Shown: positions 1-16,944, counted from the first letter of the stretch. The stretch is DNA of 64,000 bases from Deinococcus radiotolerans (GCF_014647435.1 NZ_BMPE01000002.1:124001-188000), one strand, 5' to 3'. The notes: generated by a model from the sequence alone, not told the origin. Made by a program: numbers and translations.

Positions 1-664
1 CGGCGGCAGTCAGGCCGCCCAGCGACACCAGCTGCAGCATGGAGGTCGCGAAGATACTCCAGGCAAACACTGGCATCTGCCACAGGCTCATGCCCGGGGC
101 GCGCATGTTCACGACAGTGGCGGCAAAGTTCGCGCTGCCCAGCAGGGACGCGATGCCGTTCAGGGTCAGGGCGACCATCAGCACGGCCACGCCGGTCTGG
201 TTCGCGTCAACGCTCAGGGGGTAGTAGAAGGTCCAGCCGACGCCGGGCGCGCCGCCGTTGGCGAGGCCCAGCACGACCAGGATCAGGCTGAAGATGAACA
301 GCCACACCGCGAAGGTGTTCACGCGGGGCAGCGCCACGTCGCGCACACCCAGCTGCAGCGGCAGGAACCAGTTCCCGAAGCCGAACAGACCAATCGGAAT
401 CAGGAAGAAGAAGATCATCAGCGCGGCGTGCATGGTCAGCACCTGGTTGTAGGTGTTGCCCACCAGGAAGGTGTTGTCCGGCACGGCCAGCTGCAGGCGG
501 ATCAGGACCGCCAGGATGCCCGCCAGGGCAAACCCGAAGATGCTGGTGGAGATGTAGAGCGTCCCGATCTTCTTGTGATCGGTCGTCATCATGTAGTCCT
601 TCAGGACGGCCCAGAGGCCCGGGCGGGCCCCGGACTCCTGAACGGGGGCATGCTGAACGGTCAC
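1..664 (-). CDS. coxA: Cytochrome c oxidase subunit I, N-terminal part (runs off the left edge)
   Basis: Heme-copper oxidase catalytic subunit, which reduces oxygen and pumps protons in the cytoplasmic membrane. Only the first 221 codons lie in the window. The N-terminal sequence [16 protein letters not shown] is the classic CoxI start, and the segment [19 protein letters not shown] carries a family-typical heme-ligand histidine. [13 protein letters not shown] and an [11 protein letters not shown] segment follow. I place the start at the GTG at 664 because it overlaps the coxB stop (GTGA), which implies translational coupling. The two ATGs at residues 25-26 are alternatives but would remove a short polar leader. 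The copper B ligands lie outside the window. Confidence 0.95.
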   Translation of the reverse strand, partial: MTVQHAPVQESGARPGLWAVLKDYMMTTDHKKIGTLYISTSIFGFALAGILAVLIRLQLAVPDNTFLVGNTYNQVLTMHAALMIFFFLIPIGLFGFGNWFLPLQLGVRDVALPRVNTFAVWLFIFSLILVVLGLANGGAPGVGWTFYYPLSVDANQTGVAVLMVALTLNGIASLLGSANFAATVVNMRAPGMSLWQMPVFAWSIFATSMLQLVSLGGLTAA

Positions 665-1884
665 TGGGTGCCTCCGTTGGGTGCGCCGTTCACGGGCGTG
701 CCCTTCCAGTAGTCCGCTTCCTCGGGCAGCTTGAGGCTGCGCAGGTAGGCGGCGATGTCATCGATTTCCTCATCGGTCAGCGTGCCGCCCTTGGTCATCT
801 TGCCCTGCACCATGTACTCGCCGCCGTCATAGCGGGGCATCAGGCTGCCGGGTTTCACGACGGGGCTGTGCTTGAGCCAGGCGTGCAGTTCCTCGGCGGC
901 CTTGGCGTCGGTCCACTGCGCGTCGGTCATGGCTTCCCACATGCCGGCGCCCAGCGTGCGGCGCGTGCCGAAGAAGCTCAGGTCCGGGCCGGCGGCGCCC
1001 GCGGCGGGCGTGCCCTGCACGCGGTGGCAGCTGGCGCACGCGATGGCGCCGGTGCTGGCCTTGCCCTGCATGAACAGCGCGAAGCCGCGCGCCTCGGTGC
1101 TGCCGGGGGCGGGCTCAGGAGCGCGGTAGGCCTTCATGGCAGCCAGGGTGGAGTTGTAGCGGTCTTGGTCCAGCGCGACGACCTTGTAGCGCATGTTGGC
1201 GTGGCTGGCCCCGCACAGCTGCGAACAGTTGCCCTGGTACACGCCGGCGCGGTCGGTGTCGACCTGCCAGGTCTTCTTCACGCTGGGCATTGCGGCGCGC
1301 TGACCGCCGATGTTCGGCGCCCAGAAGCCGTGAATGACGTCGCCGCTGGTCACGGTGAGCGCCACGGCTTCCTTGGTGGGCATGATCAGTTCGTTGCCGT
1401 TCGTGACCACGCCGCCCGCGTCACTGGTGACTTCCGGGTAGGCGAAGTTCCACCAGAACTGCCGGGCCAGGACGTCCACCTTGGTGGCCTGGTTGGGCGT
1501 GGGGTTCAGGACCGCCATGCTCTTGACGGTCAGGACGCTCAGCAGGATCACGATCACGACCGGCACGGCGACCAGGATGGTCTCGAGCTTGTTGTTCCCG
1601 TGGAACTGCGCGGGGGGCGCGTCGTGGCGGTCTTCACGGAACTTCTGCACCGTGTAGAACAGCGCGTACGACACGCCGATAAAGATGATGATCGACAGGG
1701 CAATCGCCCAGATGCTCATCCAGAAGATTTCCCGGTTGTAAGCGGATGACATGTCCCCGATGCTCAGGGACTGGTTCACCTGCTGGCAGCCGGTCAGTAG
1801 AGTCGCACCCAGGATCGCTAAGGTGGGCAGGGCCTGCCGGACTCGCCTCCGTGTGCCGCTGTGGCGGTGTGTGGTGGTATTCAA
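661..1884 (-). CDS. coxB: Cytochrome c oxidase subunit II with fused cytochrome c domain (caa3 type)
   Basis: Subunit II of a caa3-type terminal oxidase, which carries the CuA electron entry site and its own heme c. A lipoprotein-like signal peptide ends in LLTGC. Two transmembrane helices follow, then a cupredoxin domain with the CuA motif [12 protein letters not shown]. The C-terminal cytochrome c domain has the heme site CASCH and a distal Met in SLMPRY. About 407 residues. The start chosen is TTG at 1884, five bases after AAGGAG; a GTG at 1890 overlaps that site and upstream extension has no support. The stop overlaps the coxA start. The fused heme domain suggests electrons can come directly from the bc1 complex or a soluble cytochrome c. 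Confidence 0.95.
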   Translation of the reverse strand: MNTTTHRHSGTRRRVRQALPTLAILGATLLTGCQQVNQSLSIGDMSSAYNREIFWMSIWAIALSIIIFIGVSYALFYTVQKFREDRHDAPPAQFHGNNKLETILVAVPVVIVILLSVLTVKSMAVLNPTPNQATKVDVLARQFWWNFAYPEVTSDAGGVVTNGNELIMPTKEAVALTVTSGDVIHGFWAPNIGGQRAAMPSVKKTWQVDTDRAGVYQGNCSQLCGASHANMRYKVVALDQDRYNSTLAAMKAYRAPEPAPGSTEARGFALFMQGKASTGAIACASCHRVQGTPAAGAAGPDLSFFGTRRTLGAGMWEAMTDAQWTDAKAAEELHAWLKHSPVVKPGSLMPRYDGGEYMVQGKMTKGGTLTDEEIDDIAAYLRSLKLPEEADYWKGTPVNGAPNGGTQ

Positions 1885-2102
1885 CGTCACTCCTTTCCTC
1901 TGCTTGCAGTCTAAAGCGTCACGCGGGCGCGTGGAACGCGTGAGCCGCCGCTCGCGGTCAGCACTCAAGCTTCCGCCCACATTCTACCGACCGGTCAGGC
2001 ATACCCCCCATGAGAACAGATGAGCCTCGGGCAAGTGTCCTGACCTTTCTCCAGTCAATGCCCATCATGCGCCATTCCGGTTCCCCGAAGGTGGGAAACG
2101 CC

Positions 2103-2139
2103 GCGCGGCCCCCAGACACCCGAGGTCCAGGGGCCGCGC
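2103..2139 (-). terminator. Hairpin after cyoE
   Basis: A perfect 10-bp inverted repeat, GCGCGGCCCC against GGGGCCGCGC, with a 17-nt loop lies about 10 bases past the cyoE stop. There is no T tract. It probably ends the ctaA-cyoE transcript before coxB. Confidence 0.55.
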
Positions 2140-2148
2140 CCGCGCCGG

Positions 2149-3077
2149 TCAGCCCAGCGCCGCGAAGATCATGCGGTCGGCGGCCGCCGCCACGAACAGC
2201 AGCGCCAAGTACAGCATCGAGTACAGGTACAGCGGCACCGCCACCTTGCGCTCGACCGCCTTTCCGGCCATCACGTGCCGGTACAGCCGCCAGGACAGCA
2301 CCAGCAGCCACGCGCCCAGCGCCGCGGCCGTGACGAAGTAGATCGCCCCGACCTCACGGAAGAACACCGGCATGACCGACAGCACCACCGTGTAGATGGC
2401 GTACAGGCCGATCTGCGCGACCGTCAGTCGGTCCCCGTGCACAACGGGCAGCATGGGAATCCCGACCTCGCGGTACTCCTCCTTGATCATCAGCGCCAGG
2501 GCCCAGAAGTGCACGGGTGTCCAGAAGAAGATGATCGCGAACAGGAACCACGCGAACAGGTTCAGGTCCCCCGTCACCGCCGCCCAGCCCACCAGCGGCG
2601 GGAAGCACCCGGCCGCGCCGCCCAGCACGATGTTGTGCCAGGTGTTGCGCTTGAGCAGCTGCGTGTACACCACCACGTACGTGACGAAGCCCGCGAGGCT
2701 CATCCACGCGGCCAGCGGCGTGGCCCACACCCACAGCATGACGAACGACAGGATCTGAAGCGCCCCGCCGAACGCGGCAGCATCCCGCGTGCTGATCAGG
2801 CCACTCGTGGTGGGGCGCTGGGCGGTGCGCGCCATCTTCAGGTCAATGTCGCGGTCAATGATCATGTTGAACACGCCCGCCGACCCGGCCGACATGTACC
2901 CCGCGAGGCTCACGACGACCAGCAGCCACAGGTCGGGGACGCCCCGCGCCGCCATGAACATGGCCGTGATGGTCGTCCAGAGCAGCAGGCTGATGACCTT
3001 CGGTTTGGTCAGCGACAGGTAATCCCGCCACGTCGCCCGGGCGGGCGCCGTGTCAGCGGGGACAGGCTCAGAAGTCG

Positions 3078-3081
<4 letters not shown>
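2149..3081 (-). CDS. cyoE: Protoheme IX farnesyltransferase (heme O synthase)
   Basis: UbiA-family membrane prenyltransferase that adds a farnesyl group to protoheme to give heme O, the precursor of heme A for the oxidase. 310 residues with about nine hydrophobic segments. The Mg-pyrophosphate motif NMIIDRDID followed by [11 protein letters not shown] is diagnostic. The ATG at 3081 overlaps the ctaA stop (ATGA) and is preceded by GAGGGG at good spacing, so it is translationally coupled to ctaA. This order puts the two heme A enzymes in one transcription unit next to the oxidase genes. It is also called ctaB. Confidence 0.95.
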
Positions 3082-4073
<992 letters not shown>

Positions 4074-4232
4074 CGTCACCATCCTCGCCGCCCGACAGGC
4101 CCGGCCAGGGGCGGCCAGGGCGGGGGTCTCTTCGGCAGGCATTCTACCTGCCTGCCCCCGCTGAAGATTGTCCCCCGCCCCCCCCGGCGGCCCCACGCGC
4201 GGGGGCGGACACCTGACCTGCGCCGCGGCCCG

Positions 4233-4238
4233 TACACT
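4233..4238 (+). promoter_or_regulatory. -10 box for the DUF420 gene
   Basis: TACACT ends ten bases before the ATG at 4249 and no Shine-Dalgarno sequence is present, so the transcript should have a leader of only a few bases. Confidence 0.5.
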
Positions 4239-4248
4239 GGGCGGGACT

Positions 4249-4728
4249 ATGGCGGAAACCATCAACCAGTGGGCGGTCATCACGATCGTCCTGAGCGGCC
4301 TGGCCCTGTGCGTGGGCGTGTACCTGATCAAACGTGGCCTGCGTGAGGCCCACATGCGCGCCATGATCGTCGCCAGCACCCTGGCCACCATCTTCCTCGT
4401 GCTGTACCTGACCCGCCTGGGCCTGGGCTACGAGAAGAAATACGCCGGACCCGAGGCGTGGCGCACGGCGTACTTCGTGCTGCTGATCAGCCACATCATC
4501 CTGGCGGCCGCGAACCTGCCCCTGGCGCTGGGCGCCCTGTGGAATGCCTACCGCGGCCTGAAGGCCGCCCGCACCCTGGACAACATTGACCTGCCCGCCG
4601 CGCGCGGCTACTTCAACAAGCACCGCGCCTGGGTCCGCTGGACGGTCCCGGTCTGGCTGTACGTCGCCGTGACCGGCTGGATCATCTACCTCGTGCTGCA
4701 CAGCTACGGCGAGGTCATCAAGAGCTGA
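4249..4728 (+). CDS. DUF420 membrane protein, CtaM-like oxidase assembly factor
   Basis: 159-residue protein with four or five membrane helices, matching the DUF420 family. Staphylococcal CtaM, a member of this family, is needed to mature the heme A-containing aa3 oxidase, although its precise activity is not established. Histidines in [26 protein letters not shown] and LVLHSYG lie at or near helix ends and could bind heme or metal, which is inference. It is divergent from ctaA and within 4 kb of coxAB, which supports a role in oxidase biogenesis. The start is set by the TACACT box just upstream. A longer frame to 4168 has no conserved sequence. Confidence 0.85.
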   Translation: MAETINQWAVITIVLSGLALCVGVYLIKRGLREAHMRAMIVASTLATIFLVLYLTRLGLGYEKKYAGPEAWRTAYFVLLISHIILAAANLPLALGALWNAYRGLKAARTLDNIDLPAARGYFNKHRAWVRWTVPVWLYVAVTGWIIYLVLHSYGEVIKS

Positions 4729-4741
4729 GGGCGCCGCGCGC

Positions 4742-4777
4742 GTCAGGGGCGGCCCGACCTGTGCGGCCGCCCCTGAC
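4742..4777 (+). terminator. Hairpin after the DUF420 gene
   Basis: A 13-bp perfect inverted repeat, GTCAGGGGCGGCC against GGCCGCCCCTGAC, with a 10-nt loop lies 13 bases past the stop. No T tract follows. Confidence 0.6.
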
Positions 4778-4816
4778 CTGTGTGACCCGCGTCACGCCCG
4801 CCCCCGCGCGCACGCC

Positions 4817-4822
4817 TACACT
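4817..4822 (+). promoter_or_regulatory. Leaderless -10 box for the MFS gene
   Basis: TACACT is followed by six bases and then the GTG start at 4829. This predicts transcription starting at or next to the start codon. Confidence 0.6.
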
Positions 4823-4828
4823 CACGCG

Positions 4829-6070
<1,242 letters not shown>

Positions 6071-6117
6071 CCGCACACGGAACCCCGCACCCCCCAGTGG
6101 CGCCCGCCCAGCCCTGG

Positions 6118-6123
6118 TACGCT
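6118..6123 (+). promoter_or_regulatory. Leaderless -10 box for panB
   Basis: TACGCT sits six bases upstream of the panB ATG at 6130, with no Shine-Dalgarno sequence between them. Confidence 0.6.
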
Positions 6124-6129
6124 CCGGGC

Positions 6130-6951
6130 ATGAAACGCAGCATTCCGGAGTTACAGCACTCCGCGCAGCCGCTGGTCATGGTGACCGCATACGACTACCC
6201 CGGCGGGAAGCACGCGCAGGCCGCCGGCGTGGACCTGATCCTGGTCGGCGACAGCCTGGGCAACGTCGTCCTGGGCTACGACAGCACCGCGCCCGTCACG
6301 CTGGGCGACATGATCCACCACGCCCGCGCCGTGCGCCGCGGCGCGCCCGACACGTTCATGGTCGTGGACCTGCCGTTCGGCACGTACCACACCGGCGTGC
6401 AGGACGCCATGCGCAACGCCGTGCGCGTCATCCAGGAGACCGGCGCGGACGCCATCAAGATGGAAGGCTCCAGCCCCGAGATCCTCCAGGTCGTGCAGAC
6501 CCTCACCCGCAATGGCATTCCCGTCATGGGGCACGTGGGCCTCATGCCGCAGACCGCCACCGCCCAAGGTGGCCTGCGCGTGCAGGGCAAGGACGACGCC
6601 GGCGCCCGCGCCACCCTCGACGGCGCGCTCGCGCTGGAACAGGCCGGGGCCTTCAGCGTCGTGCTGGAAGCCATTCCCGCCCGGCTGGCGAAACTCATCA
6701 GTGAACGCCTGACCGTCCCCACCATCGGCATTGGCGCGGGCGTCGGCTGCGACGGGCAGGTGCTCGTCACGCACGACCTCCTCGGCATCTACGAAGGCGA
6801 GGAGAAGAAGATCGCCAAACGCTACGCCGAACTCGGCCGCGCCGCCCGCGAGGCCATCGCCACGTACGCCGCTGAGGTCCGCGCCCGCGAATTCCCCACC
6901 CGCGAGAACGCCTTCGTCATGAAAGACGACGTGCTCGACAAACTGTACTGA
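6130..6951 (+). CDS. panB: 3-methyl-2-oxobutanoate hydroxymethyltransferase (ketopantoate synthase)
   Basis: Cytosolic enzyme of pantothenate and CoA synthesis that transfers a hydroxymethyl group from methylenetetrahydrofolate to alpha-ketoisovalerate. 273 residues, the usual length. Family signatures are [16 protein letters not shown] near the N terminus, [23 protein letters not shown], the metal and substrate region [15 protein letters not shown] and [16 protein letters not shown], with HDLLGI closing the barrel. The start at 6130 is supported by the -10 box. The open frame extends almost 1 kb further upstream, but that part only shadows the MFS gene in another frame. No panC or panD is visible nearby. 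Confidence 0.97.
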   Translation: MKRSIPELQHSAQPLVMVTAYDYPGGKHAQAAGVDLILVGDSLGNVVLGYDSTAPVTLGDMIHHARAVRRGAPDTFMVVDLPFGTYHTGVQDAMRNAVRVIQETGADAIKMEGSSPEILQVVQTLTRNGIPVMGHVGLMPQTATAQGGLRVQGKDDAGARATLDGALALEQAGAFSVVLEAIPARLAKLISERLTVPTIGIGAGVGCDGQVLVTHDLLGIYEGEEKKIAKRYAELGRAAREAIATYAAEVRAREFPTRENAFVMKDDVLDKLY

Positions 6952-6954
6952 CCC

Positions 6955-6975
6955 GGCCCGGACCCCTACCGGGCC
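6955..6975. terminator. Short hairpin between convergent panB and the PAS gene
   Basis: GGCCCGG and CCGGGCC form a 7-bp stem with a 7-nt loop. It starts four bases after the panB stop and covers the last codons of the PAS gene. Confidence 0.4.
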
Positions 6976-7556
6976 AGGCCGTTCACGTCCGCCTCGCGCA
7001 GCTCCCGAAGTGGCACCACCGCCGCCACGTTCCCCACGATCCGCCCCGCATGCCAGCGGGGCGAACCCGTCACCGCCACCTCCAGCAGCGACCCGTCCGG
7101 GCGGCGCAGACGCGTGCGGTACGTGCTCGTGGCCCCCAGATCCCGCTGCGTGCGCGCCTCACTCAGCGCCGCGTGATCCTCCGGCACCGTGAACTCGAAC
7201 GGCGTGCGGCCCAGCACCCGCTCCGGCGTCACGCCCAGCATCCGCGCGTACGCCCGGTTCACGAACACGAACCGGCCATCCTCGTCCGTGACGGTCAGGC
7301 CGTGCTCCACGGACTCCATCACCTGCCGCGCGAACCCCAGCTCCTGCGCGTACGCCTCCTTCAGCTCACGGTGCCCCCGCAGCAGCCCCACCACGCGCGG
7401 CGCCATCCACGCCGCCACGCCCAGCGTGGCCAGCACCGGCAGCATCAACGTGAACACCTGCGGGCGCGGCACCAGCCACGCCACCAGGAACGACTCTAGA
7501 ATCAGCAGGGCGAACAGCGCGTACGCCACCCGCAACTCCAGCTGCCCCGGTCTCAT
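6966..7556 (-). CDS. Membrane-anchored PAS domain protein without output domain
   Basis: 196-residue protein. Two hydrophobic helices (roughly residues 9-27 and 32-48) are followed by a short linker and one PAS domain from about residue 70, with the typical elements HGLTVTDEDGRFVFVNRAYARMLG and LGRTPFEFTVPEDH. No histidine kinase, GGDEF, cyclase or methyl-accepting region follows; the protein ends soon after the PAS fold. It may therefore act as a sensor that signals through a partner. The start at 7556 (MRPGQLEL) gives a sensible hydrophobic N terminus, while the frame upstream is low in conserved features. It is convergent with panB and has no operon partner. Confidence 0.75.
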   Translation of the reverse strand: MRPGQLELRVAYALFALLILESFLVAWLVPRPQVFTLMLPVLATLGVAAWMAPRVVGLLRGHRELKEAYAQELGFARQVMESVEHGLTVTDEDGRFVFVNRAYARMLGVTPERVLGRTPFEFTVPEDHAALSEARTQRDLGATSTYRTRLRRPDGSLLEVAVTGSPRWHAGRIVGNVAAVVPLRELREADVNGLAR

Positions 7557-7671
7557 GCGCACAGCCTGACCCGCCTGCCCTTGCAGCGTTCTTACGCCCA
7601 CGCGCCCTGAACGGCGTGGCATCTGCGCACACGTCCAGGCATCCGGGCAGGTACCCTGCCAGGAGATGAAC

Positions 7672-7912
7672 TCACGACGGCACAGGTGGACGGCGTCACA
7701 GATGGGCGTGCCGGGCGGGTGGTGATCGGTGGCACAACACTAGGCACGCCGGCTGTCCGTTCACCCTGACGGCCGTCTCCCGGCACGAAAGGGTCGCCGG
7801 ATCAGGTGCGGCTCTGCTGCCGGAACTGGCTTCCTGGTTGCGGGGTCAGGCCTTCCATTCGGTGCTGATCGTGACGCCGGGCGCGTCAAGTCCCGGTGTC
7901 ACAGCGCCGTGA
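7672..7912 (+). pseudogene. Possible decayed coding remnant upstream of dnaE
   Basis: The gap between the PAS gene and dnaE (7557-7936) holds no intact gene. Two adjacent plus-strand frames read like protein and would join by a one-base shift near 7765. The first contains GRAGRVVIGGTTLGTP, and the second contains ELASWLRGQAFHSVLIVTPG and stops at 7912. I do not recognise the family. This could be a frameshifted relic or chance coding-like composition at high GC. Confidence 0.22.
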
Positions 7913-7924
7913 CCGGGGGGGCTC

Positions 7925-7930
7925 TATCCT
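7925..7930 (+). promoter_or_regulatory. Leaderless -10 box for dnaE
   Basis: TATCCT lies six bases upstream of the dnaE ATG at 7937. No Shine-Dalgarno sequence is present. Confidence 0.55.
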
Positions 7931-7936
7931 GATTCA

Positions 7937-11938
<4,002 letters not shown>

Positions 11939-11959
11939 GAGCGGGCACCTGGAGTTCAA

Positions 11960-12007
11960 CAGGTGAATGCCCATCAGTCCTTGAATCGACTGATGGGCAT
12001 TCACCTG
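11960..12007. terminator. 20-bp perfect inverted repeat between dnaE and pilT
   Basis: CAGGTGAATGCCCATCAGTC and its exact reverse complement flank an 8-nt loop (11980-11987). It lies 21 bases past dnaE and 8 bases past pilT, so it can serve both strands. There is no T tract on either side. Confidence 0.75.
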
Positions 12008-12015
12008 CGTTTCTG

Positions 12016-13092
<1,077 letters not shown>

Positions 13093-13119
13093 AGTGTCCT
13101 CAGGGTAGGGGGTATGGTC

Positions 13120-13725
13120 TTACAGTTTCGTTGCGGGTGCCGCCGATGACGTTTCGGTCTGGGGGGCGCCGCGCAACTTGCGGCTTTCCAGATCGGCGTG
13201 GTGAATCAGGTACCGCAGCCACGCCTTCGCGGTCAGCGGGCCGAGGCTGTTGTGCTGGATGGTCAGGTCGTCGCTGGGCGGGCGGGTGTGCAGGCGCCGG
13301 GCGAGGTCGACGGTGTGGGCGCGGGTGCTGGTGATCAGGGCCTGCAGGTCCGCGAGGGTGGTGTCCTGGGGGGGGCGGTGCCCGTGGTAGGGCCCGGTCT
13401 GGTCGGGGTGCTTGCCGAGCGCGGCGCTCAGGCGGTGCTGGCCCCAGCGTTCAATGCCGATGATGTGCGCGAGGAGTTCGCGGTTGGCGTGCGTGTCCGC
13501 GGCGCGGGCGGCGCGGCCGGTGAGGTGCGTGCCGCTGCTTTCCAGGCTGTGCGCGAGTTCCTGGTAGGAGCTGCGTCCGGCGGGGCGTTCGAGGACGCGG
13601 TTGACGACGGCGCCCTTGATTTCACGCTGGCGGGCGCGGGCGAGGTACGCGGCGCCGGCGGCCACGCCGACGGTGGCGACCGTGATCAGGGCGGGCACGG
13701 CGGGGCTGGGGCGTCGCTGGCTCAT
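13120..13725 (-). CDS. DinB-like four-helix protein with N-terminal membrane anchor
   Basis: 201 residues. A single hydrophobic segment (about residues 10-28) is followed by a helical domain. ANRELLAHIIGIERWGQHRL and the C-terminal AWLRYLIHHADLESRKLRG resemble the DinB/YfiT superfamily, whose helical bundles bind a metal through histidines. Histidines at these two places could serve that role. DinB-type families are expanded in Deinococcus, but family membership here is a judgement from pattern only. The start at 13725 is set by the TACCAT box five bases upstream; the frame further up is proline and arginine rich with no conserved features. It lies 27 bases upstream of pilT on the same strand. 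Confidence 0.55.
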   Translation of the reverse strand: MSQRRPSPAVPALITVATVGVAAGAAYLARARQREIKGAVVNRVLERPAGRSSYQELAHSLESSGTHLTGRAARAADTHANRELLAHIIGIERWGQHRLSAALGKHPDQTGPYHGHRPPQDTTLADLQALITSTRAHTVDLARRLHTRPPSDDLTIQHNSLGPLTAKAWLRYLIHHADLESRKLRGAPQTETSSAAPATKL

Positions 13726-13742
13726 GCCGCATGGTACGCGCT

Positions 13743-14330
13743 TTAGGGGCGCTCGGTTCCGTCTGGCGGGGGGGGTGGGGGGCAGGTCAGGACCTGGTCG
13801 GGCATGCCGATCAGGGTGACGTGCGAGTCGGCGGGGCAGGGGAGGGCGGCGCTCAGCATCAGGGGGTGCGCGAGGGTGTACTCGGGGAGGTTCAGGTGCA
13901 GGCCGCGCGCGCCCCACCCGAAGCCCTTCCCAAGTCGGGCGCCCTGCGGGTCCACGCTGACGCAGGCCAGGACGGCGGCCTGCGCGCCGTCTGGGGTCAG
14001 GGTGGGTTCGCCGTACTCAGGCAGGGTGCTCAGGCGCGCGCCGCGCGGGTCGGTGACCCGCCAGTACCAGCCTTCTTTCTTCTGGTGCGGGACGTACAGG
14101 GTCTTCCCGGCCTTCAGCGCCTGCTGGCGCAGCGGGAGCAGCGCGCGTTCGGGGCCGACGATCAGGGTGCGGTGTGCCTGAAGCTCGGGGTGCGCGAGCA
14201 ACTGCGTGGCGGCTTTTTTGGCGTGCGTGAAGTTCGGGCAGTGCCCGTGCGGGGGCAGGGGGTAGGCGCAGGCGCCCCTGCCCATCAGGTCGTCCCACAC
14301 CTGTTCGCGGACGGCACCGGCCGTGGTCAT
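13743..14330 (-). CDS. 5-formyltetrahydrofolate cyclo-ligase family protein
   Basis: 195 residues similar to the MTHFS/MTHFSD group. The opening REQVWDDLMGRGACAYPLPP and PNFTHAKKAATQLL matches the start of MTHFSD-like proteins, and KAGKTLYVPHQKKEGWYW resembles the following conserved block. GKGFGWGARGLHLNLPE occupies the position of the usual G-x-G-x-G-x-Y/W-D nucleotide region. The family converts 5-formyl-THF to methenyl-THF with ATP, but this subgroup is not well characterised. A TAGCGT box six bases upstream of the ATG supports the start. It is divergent from the C-N hydrolase gene and 17 bases upstream of the DinB-like gene. Confidence 0.72.
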   Translation of the reverse strand: MTTAGAVREQVWDDLMGRGACAYPLPPHGHCPNFTHAKKAATQLLAHPELQAHRTLIVGPERALLPLRQQALKAGKTLYVPHQKKEGWYWRVTDPRGARLSTLPEYGEPTLTPDGAQAAVLACVSVDPQGARLGKGFGWGARGLHLNLPEYTLAHPLMLSAALPCPADSHVTLIGMPDQVLTCPPPPPPDGTERP

Positions 14331-14336
14331 GCGCGC

Positions 14337-14342
14337 ACGCTA
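14337..14342 (-). promoter_or_regulatory. Leaderless -10 box for the folate ligase-like gene
   Basis: TAGCGT on the minus strand is separated by six bases from the ATG at 14330. Confidence 0.5.
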
Positions 14343-14428
14343 CCAGAGCACGGGCAGAGAGGGAGGACGCGCGGCGCCCCACCTTCCGGATAGGTCATCT
14401 GGCGGCGGCGCGCTGCGGGCGGGGCGGC

Positions 14429-14434
14429 TACACT
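14429..14434 (+). promoter_or_regulatory. Leaderless -10 box for the C-N hydrolase gene
   Basis: TACACT ends seven bases before the ATG at 14442. No Shine-Dalgarno sequence is present. Confidence 0.55.
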
Positions 14435-14441
14435 CGGGCGC

Positions 14442-15392
14442 ATGACGGACGGACAGCTGGCGGCGGTGCAGGGTGAAACGGTGCGGGTGGCGGCGGCGGC
14501 GTACCCAGTGGAGTTCCTGACCGACTGGGCGGCATACGAGGCGAAGCTGTCGCGCTGGGTGGCGGACGCGGCGGGACAGGGGGCGGAACTGCTGGTGTTC
14601 CCGGAGTACGCCCCTCTGGAACTGATCAGCCTGCTGCCCACGGAACTGCACCATGACGTGATCGGTATGCGCCCCGCCCTCCAGGCCTTTGTGGCGGACT
14701 TCGTGGCGCTGCACGCCTGGCTGGCCCGCGAGCACCGCGTGGGCATCGTGGCCGGGAGCTACCCGGTGGCGCACGCCTCTGGGTTCGTGAACCGGGCGTT
14801 CGTGTTCGGTCCGGACGGCGGGTACGCCTATCAGGACAAGCTGCTGATGACCCGCTTCGAGGCCGAGGAGTGGCACATCGCGCCGGGTGAGGGCGTGCAG
14901 GTGTTCGACCTGCCGCTGGGCGGCGGGGTGCTGCGCTTCGGGATCGCCATCTGTTACGACAGTGAATTCCCGGCCCTGGCGCGGGTGCTCGCCGAGGGCG
15001 GCGCGGAGCTGCTGGTCGTGCCGTCCTTCACCGGGAGCCGCGCGGGCTTCACGCGGGTGCGGGTGGGCAGCATGGCCCGCGCGCTGGAGAATCAGCTGTA
15101 CGCGCTGCACGCCCCGCTGATCGCGGACGCTCCCTGGACGTACGCCGTAGAGGACGCGCACGGCGCCGCTAGCGTGTACGCCCCGTCGGACAACGGCCTG
15201 CCGGAGGACGGCATCGTGGCGCAGCTGGGCTGGAATGAGCCGGGCTGGCTGATCACGGACCTGGACCTGCGGCTGACCCGGAACGTCCGCGTGGACGGGC
15301 ATGTCCTGAACTGGCGGGACCGCGTGGTGGGTGCGTCGCGTCCCACGCCGGCGCAGGTCGTGAGTCTGGGCGGCGTGCCGGAGCGCGCTTGA
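14442..15392 (+). CDS. Carbon-nitrogen hydrolase (nitrilase superfamily)
   Basis: 316 residues, cytosolic. The catalytic triad is complete: Glu in [11 protein letters not shown], Lys in [11 protein letters not shown] and Cys in [11 protein letters not shown]. These enzymes hydrolyse amides or nitriles; omega-amidase or N-carbamoyl amine hydrolase activities are possible but not distinguishable here. The gene starts a three-gene run: its TGA overlaps the GNAT start, which in turn overlaps the LD-carboxypeptidase gene, so the three are probably co-translated. The start is fixed by the TACACT box. Confidence 0.88.
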   Translation: MTDGQLAAVQGETVRVAAAAYPVEFLTDWAAYEAKLSRWVADAAGQGAELLVFPEYAPLELISLLPTELHHDVIGMRPALQAFVADFVALHAWLAREHRVGIVAGSYPVAHASGFVNRAFVFGPDGGYAYQDKLLMTRFEAEEWHIAPGEGVQVFDLPLGGGVLRFGIAICYDSEFPALARVLAEGGAELLVVPSFTGSRAGFTRVRVGSMARALENQLYALHAPLIADAPWTYAVEDAHGAASVYAPSDNGLPEDGIVAQLGWNEPGWLITDLDLRLTRNVRVDGHVLNWRDRVVGASRPTPAQVVSLGGVPERA

Positions 15393-15898
15393 CTGCCGTG
15401 ACGGTCCGCCGCCTGACTCCGCAGGACGCCCCGGCGTACCGCGTGGCGCGGCGGGCGGCCCTCCAGGCGGACCCGGCGGCGTTCCTGACGAACGCGCACG
15501 AGTTCGCGGCCCTGACGGACGACGCGCTGGCGGCCCGCCTCGCGCCGGACGCGGCGGGCGTCACGCTGGGCGCCTTCGTGGACGGGGAACTGCTGGGCCT
15601 GCTCACGCTGGTGCGGGACACCGCGCCGCCTCTGGCGCACCGCGTGAACGTGTACGGCGTGTCCGTCACCCCGCAGGCGCGCGGACAGGGGCTCGGCGAG
15701 GCGCTCGTGCGGGCCGGGGTGGACCTGGCGCGCTCGTGGGCGGGCGTGACGTCCCTGCACCTCGCGGTGATGGACTCGCAGGAGGCCGCGCGGCGTCTGT
15801 ATGAACGCTGCGGGTTCCGCGTGTGGGGCATCCAGCCGGACGCGGTGCGCCGGGACGGGCGGGTGCACGCCGAGCACTGGATGGTGCTGGCATGCTGA
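15389..15898 (+). CDS. GNAT family N-acetyltransferase
   Basis: 169-residue acetyl-CoA-dependent acetyltransferase. The acetyl-CoA binding motif A is [20 protein letters not shown] (R/Q-x-x-G-x-G/A), followed by [25 protein letters not shown], the usual GNAT C-terminal half. The substrate is not predictable. The start may be the TTG at 15389, overlapping the upstream TGA, or the GTG at 15398; neither has a Shine-Dalgarno sequence, in line with coupling. The stop overlaps the next gene by seven bases. Confidence 0.85.
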   Translation: MTAVTVRRLTPQDAPAYRVARRAALQADPAAFLTNAHEFAALTDDALAARLAPDAAGVTLGAFVDGELLGLLTLVRDTAPPLAHRVNVYGVSVTPQARGQGLGEALVRAGVDLARSWAGVTSLHLAVMDSQEAARRLYERCGFRVWGIQPDAVRRDGRVHAEHWMVLAC

Positions 15899-16944
15899 GG
15901 GGTGCGGGACCGGAGCCACTGACCTTCGTGCGTCCGCCGCGGCTGGGGCCGGGCTCGCGGGTGGCGGCGCTGAGCCTGTCGAGCGGCTTTGTCACGGAGG
16001 TGATGAACCGGTACCGCGCCGGGGTGCGGCAGGTGGCGCAGGAGTTCGGGTGGGAGGTGGTGGCCGCGCCGAACGCCCTGCGCGGCCCGGCGTTCCTGGC
16101 GGCGAACCCGCAGGCCCGCGCGGACGACCTGCACTGGGCGCTTCAGGCGCCGGACATTCACGGGATGGTCAGCGTCATCGGCGGGGATGACAGCGTGCGG
16201 CTGCTGCCGTTCCTGCGTCCGGACCTGATCCGCGCGTACCCGAAGGCGCTGCTGGGCTTCAGTGATACCACCGTGACCCTGACGCAGTTCGTGCGGGCGG
16301 GCGTGATGGCATACCATGGTCCGGCCCTGCTGACCGACCTGGCCGAGAACGGCGGGATGCACCCGTTCGTGGTGCGGGGCGTGCGCCGCGCACTGATCGA
16401 TCCGCCCGCACCGTTCGATCTGGCCCCCGCGCCCGGCTGGACGCAGGTCAGCCCGGACTGGTCCGACGAGGCCGCGCAGGAGCGTCCCCGGACCTTTGAT
16501 GCTGGTGACGGCTGGGTGTGGGTGCAGGGCGACGCGCCCGCGCAGGGGCACCTGCTGGGCGGCTGCGCCGAGGTGCTGGACATGCTGAACGGCACGCCCG
16601 GCTGGCCCGGCCCGGACCTGTGGCGCGGCGCGGTGCTGGCCCTGGAAACCAGCGAGGACGTCCCGCTGCCCCGGCAGGTGGGCTACTGGCTGCGCAACCT
16701 CGCCGCGCAGGGCATCCTGGGCGGCTTGGCCGGGCTGCTGCTGGCCCGCCCGCGCGGGTACACGCCGGAGATGGTGGGGGACCTGTACGGCTGGGTGAGG
16801 CGCGTGCTCGCGGAGGCTGACCGTGCGGACCTGCCGGTCGTGGCGAACGTGGATTTCGGGCACACCAGCCCGCAGCTGACGCTGCCGCTGGGGGCGGCGG
16901 TCCGTCTTGATCCGCTGAGCGGCCGCGTGACGGTGTGGCCCTGA
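15892..16944 (+). CDS. LD-carboxypeptidase, peptidase family S66 (MccF-like)
   Basis: 350 residues. The nucleophile motif is [12 protein letters not shown] (serine in G[FY]SD), preceded by [18 protein letters not shown] and followed by a C-terminal half with [15 protein letters not shown] and VALE-type [26 protein letters not shown] carrying the late His. S66 enzymes trim tetrapeptides in peptidoglycan recycling (LdcA) or cleave microcin C analogues (MccF). The length and the extra region before the C-terminal domain look more MccF-like. The ATG at 15892 overlaps the GNAT stop. A longer frame to 15823 lies inside the GNAT gene and is not used. Confidence 0.85.
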   Translation: MLRGAGPEPLTFVRPPRLGPGSRVAALSLSSGFVTEVMNRYRAGVRQVAQEFGWEVVAAPNALRGPAFLAANPQARADDLHWALQAPDIHGMVSVIGGDDSVRLLPFLRPDLIRAYPKALLGFSDTTVTLTQFVRAGVMAYHGPALLTDLAENGGMHPFVVRGVRRALIDPPAPFDLAPAPGWTQVSPDWSDEAAQERPRTFDAGDGWVWVQGDAPAQGHLLGGCAEVLDMLNGTPGWPGPDLWRGAVLALETSEDVPLPRQVGYWLRNLAAQGILGGLAGLLLARPRGYTPEMVGDLYGWVRRVLAEADRADLPVVANVDFGHTSPQLTLPLGAAVRLDPLSGRVTVWP

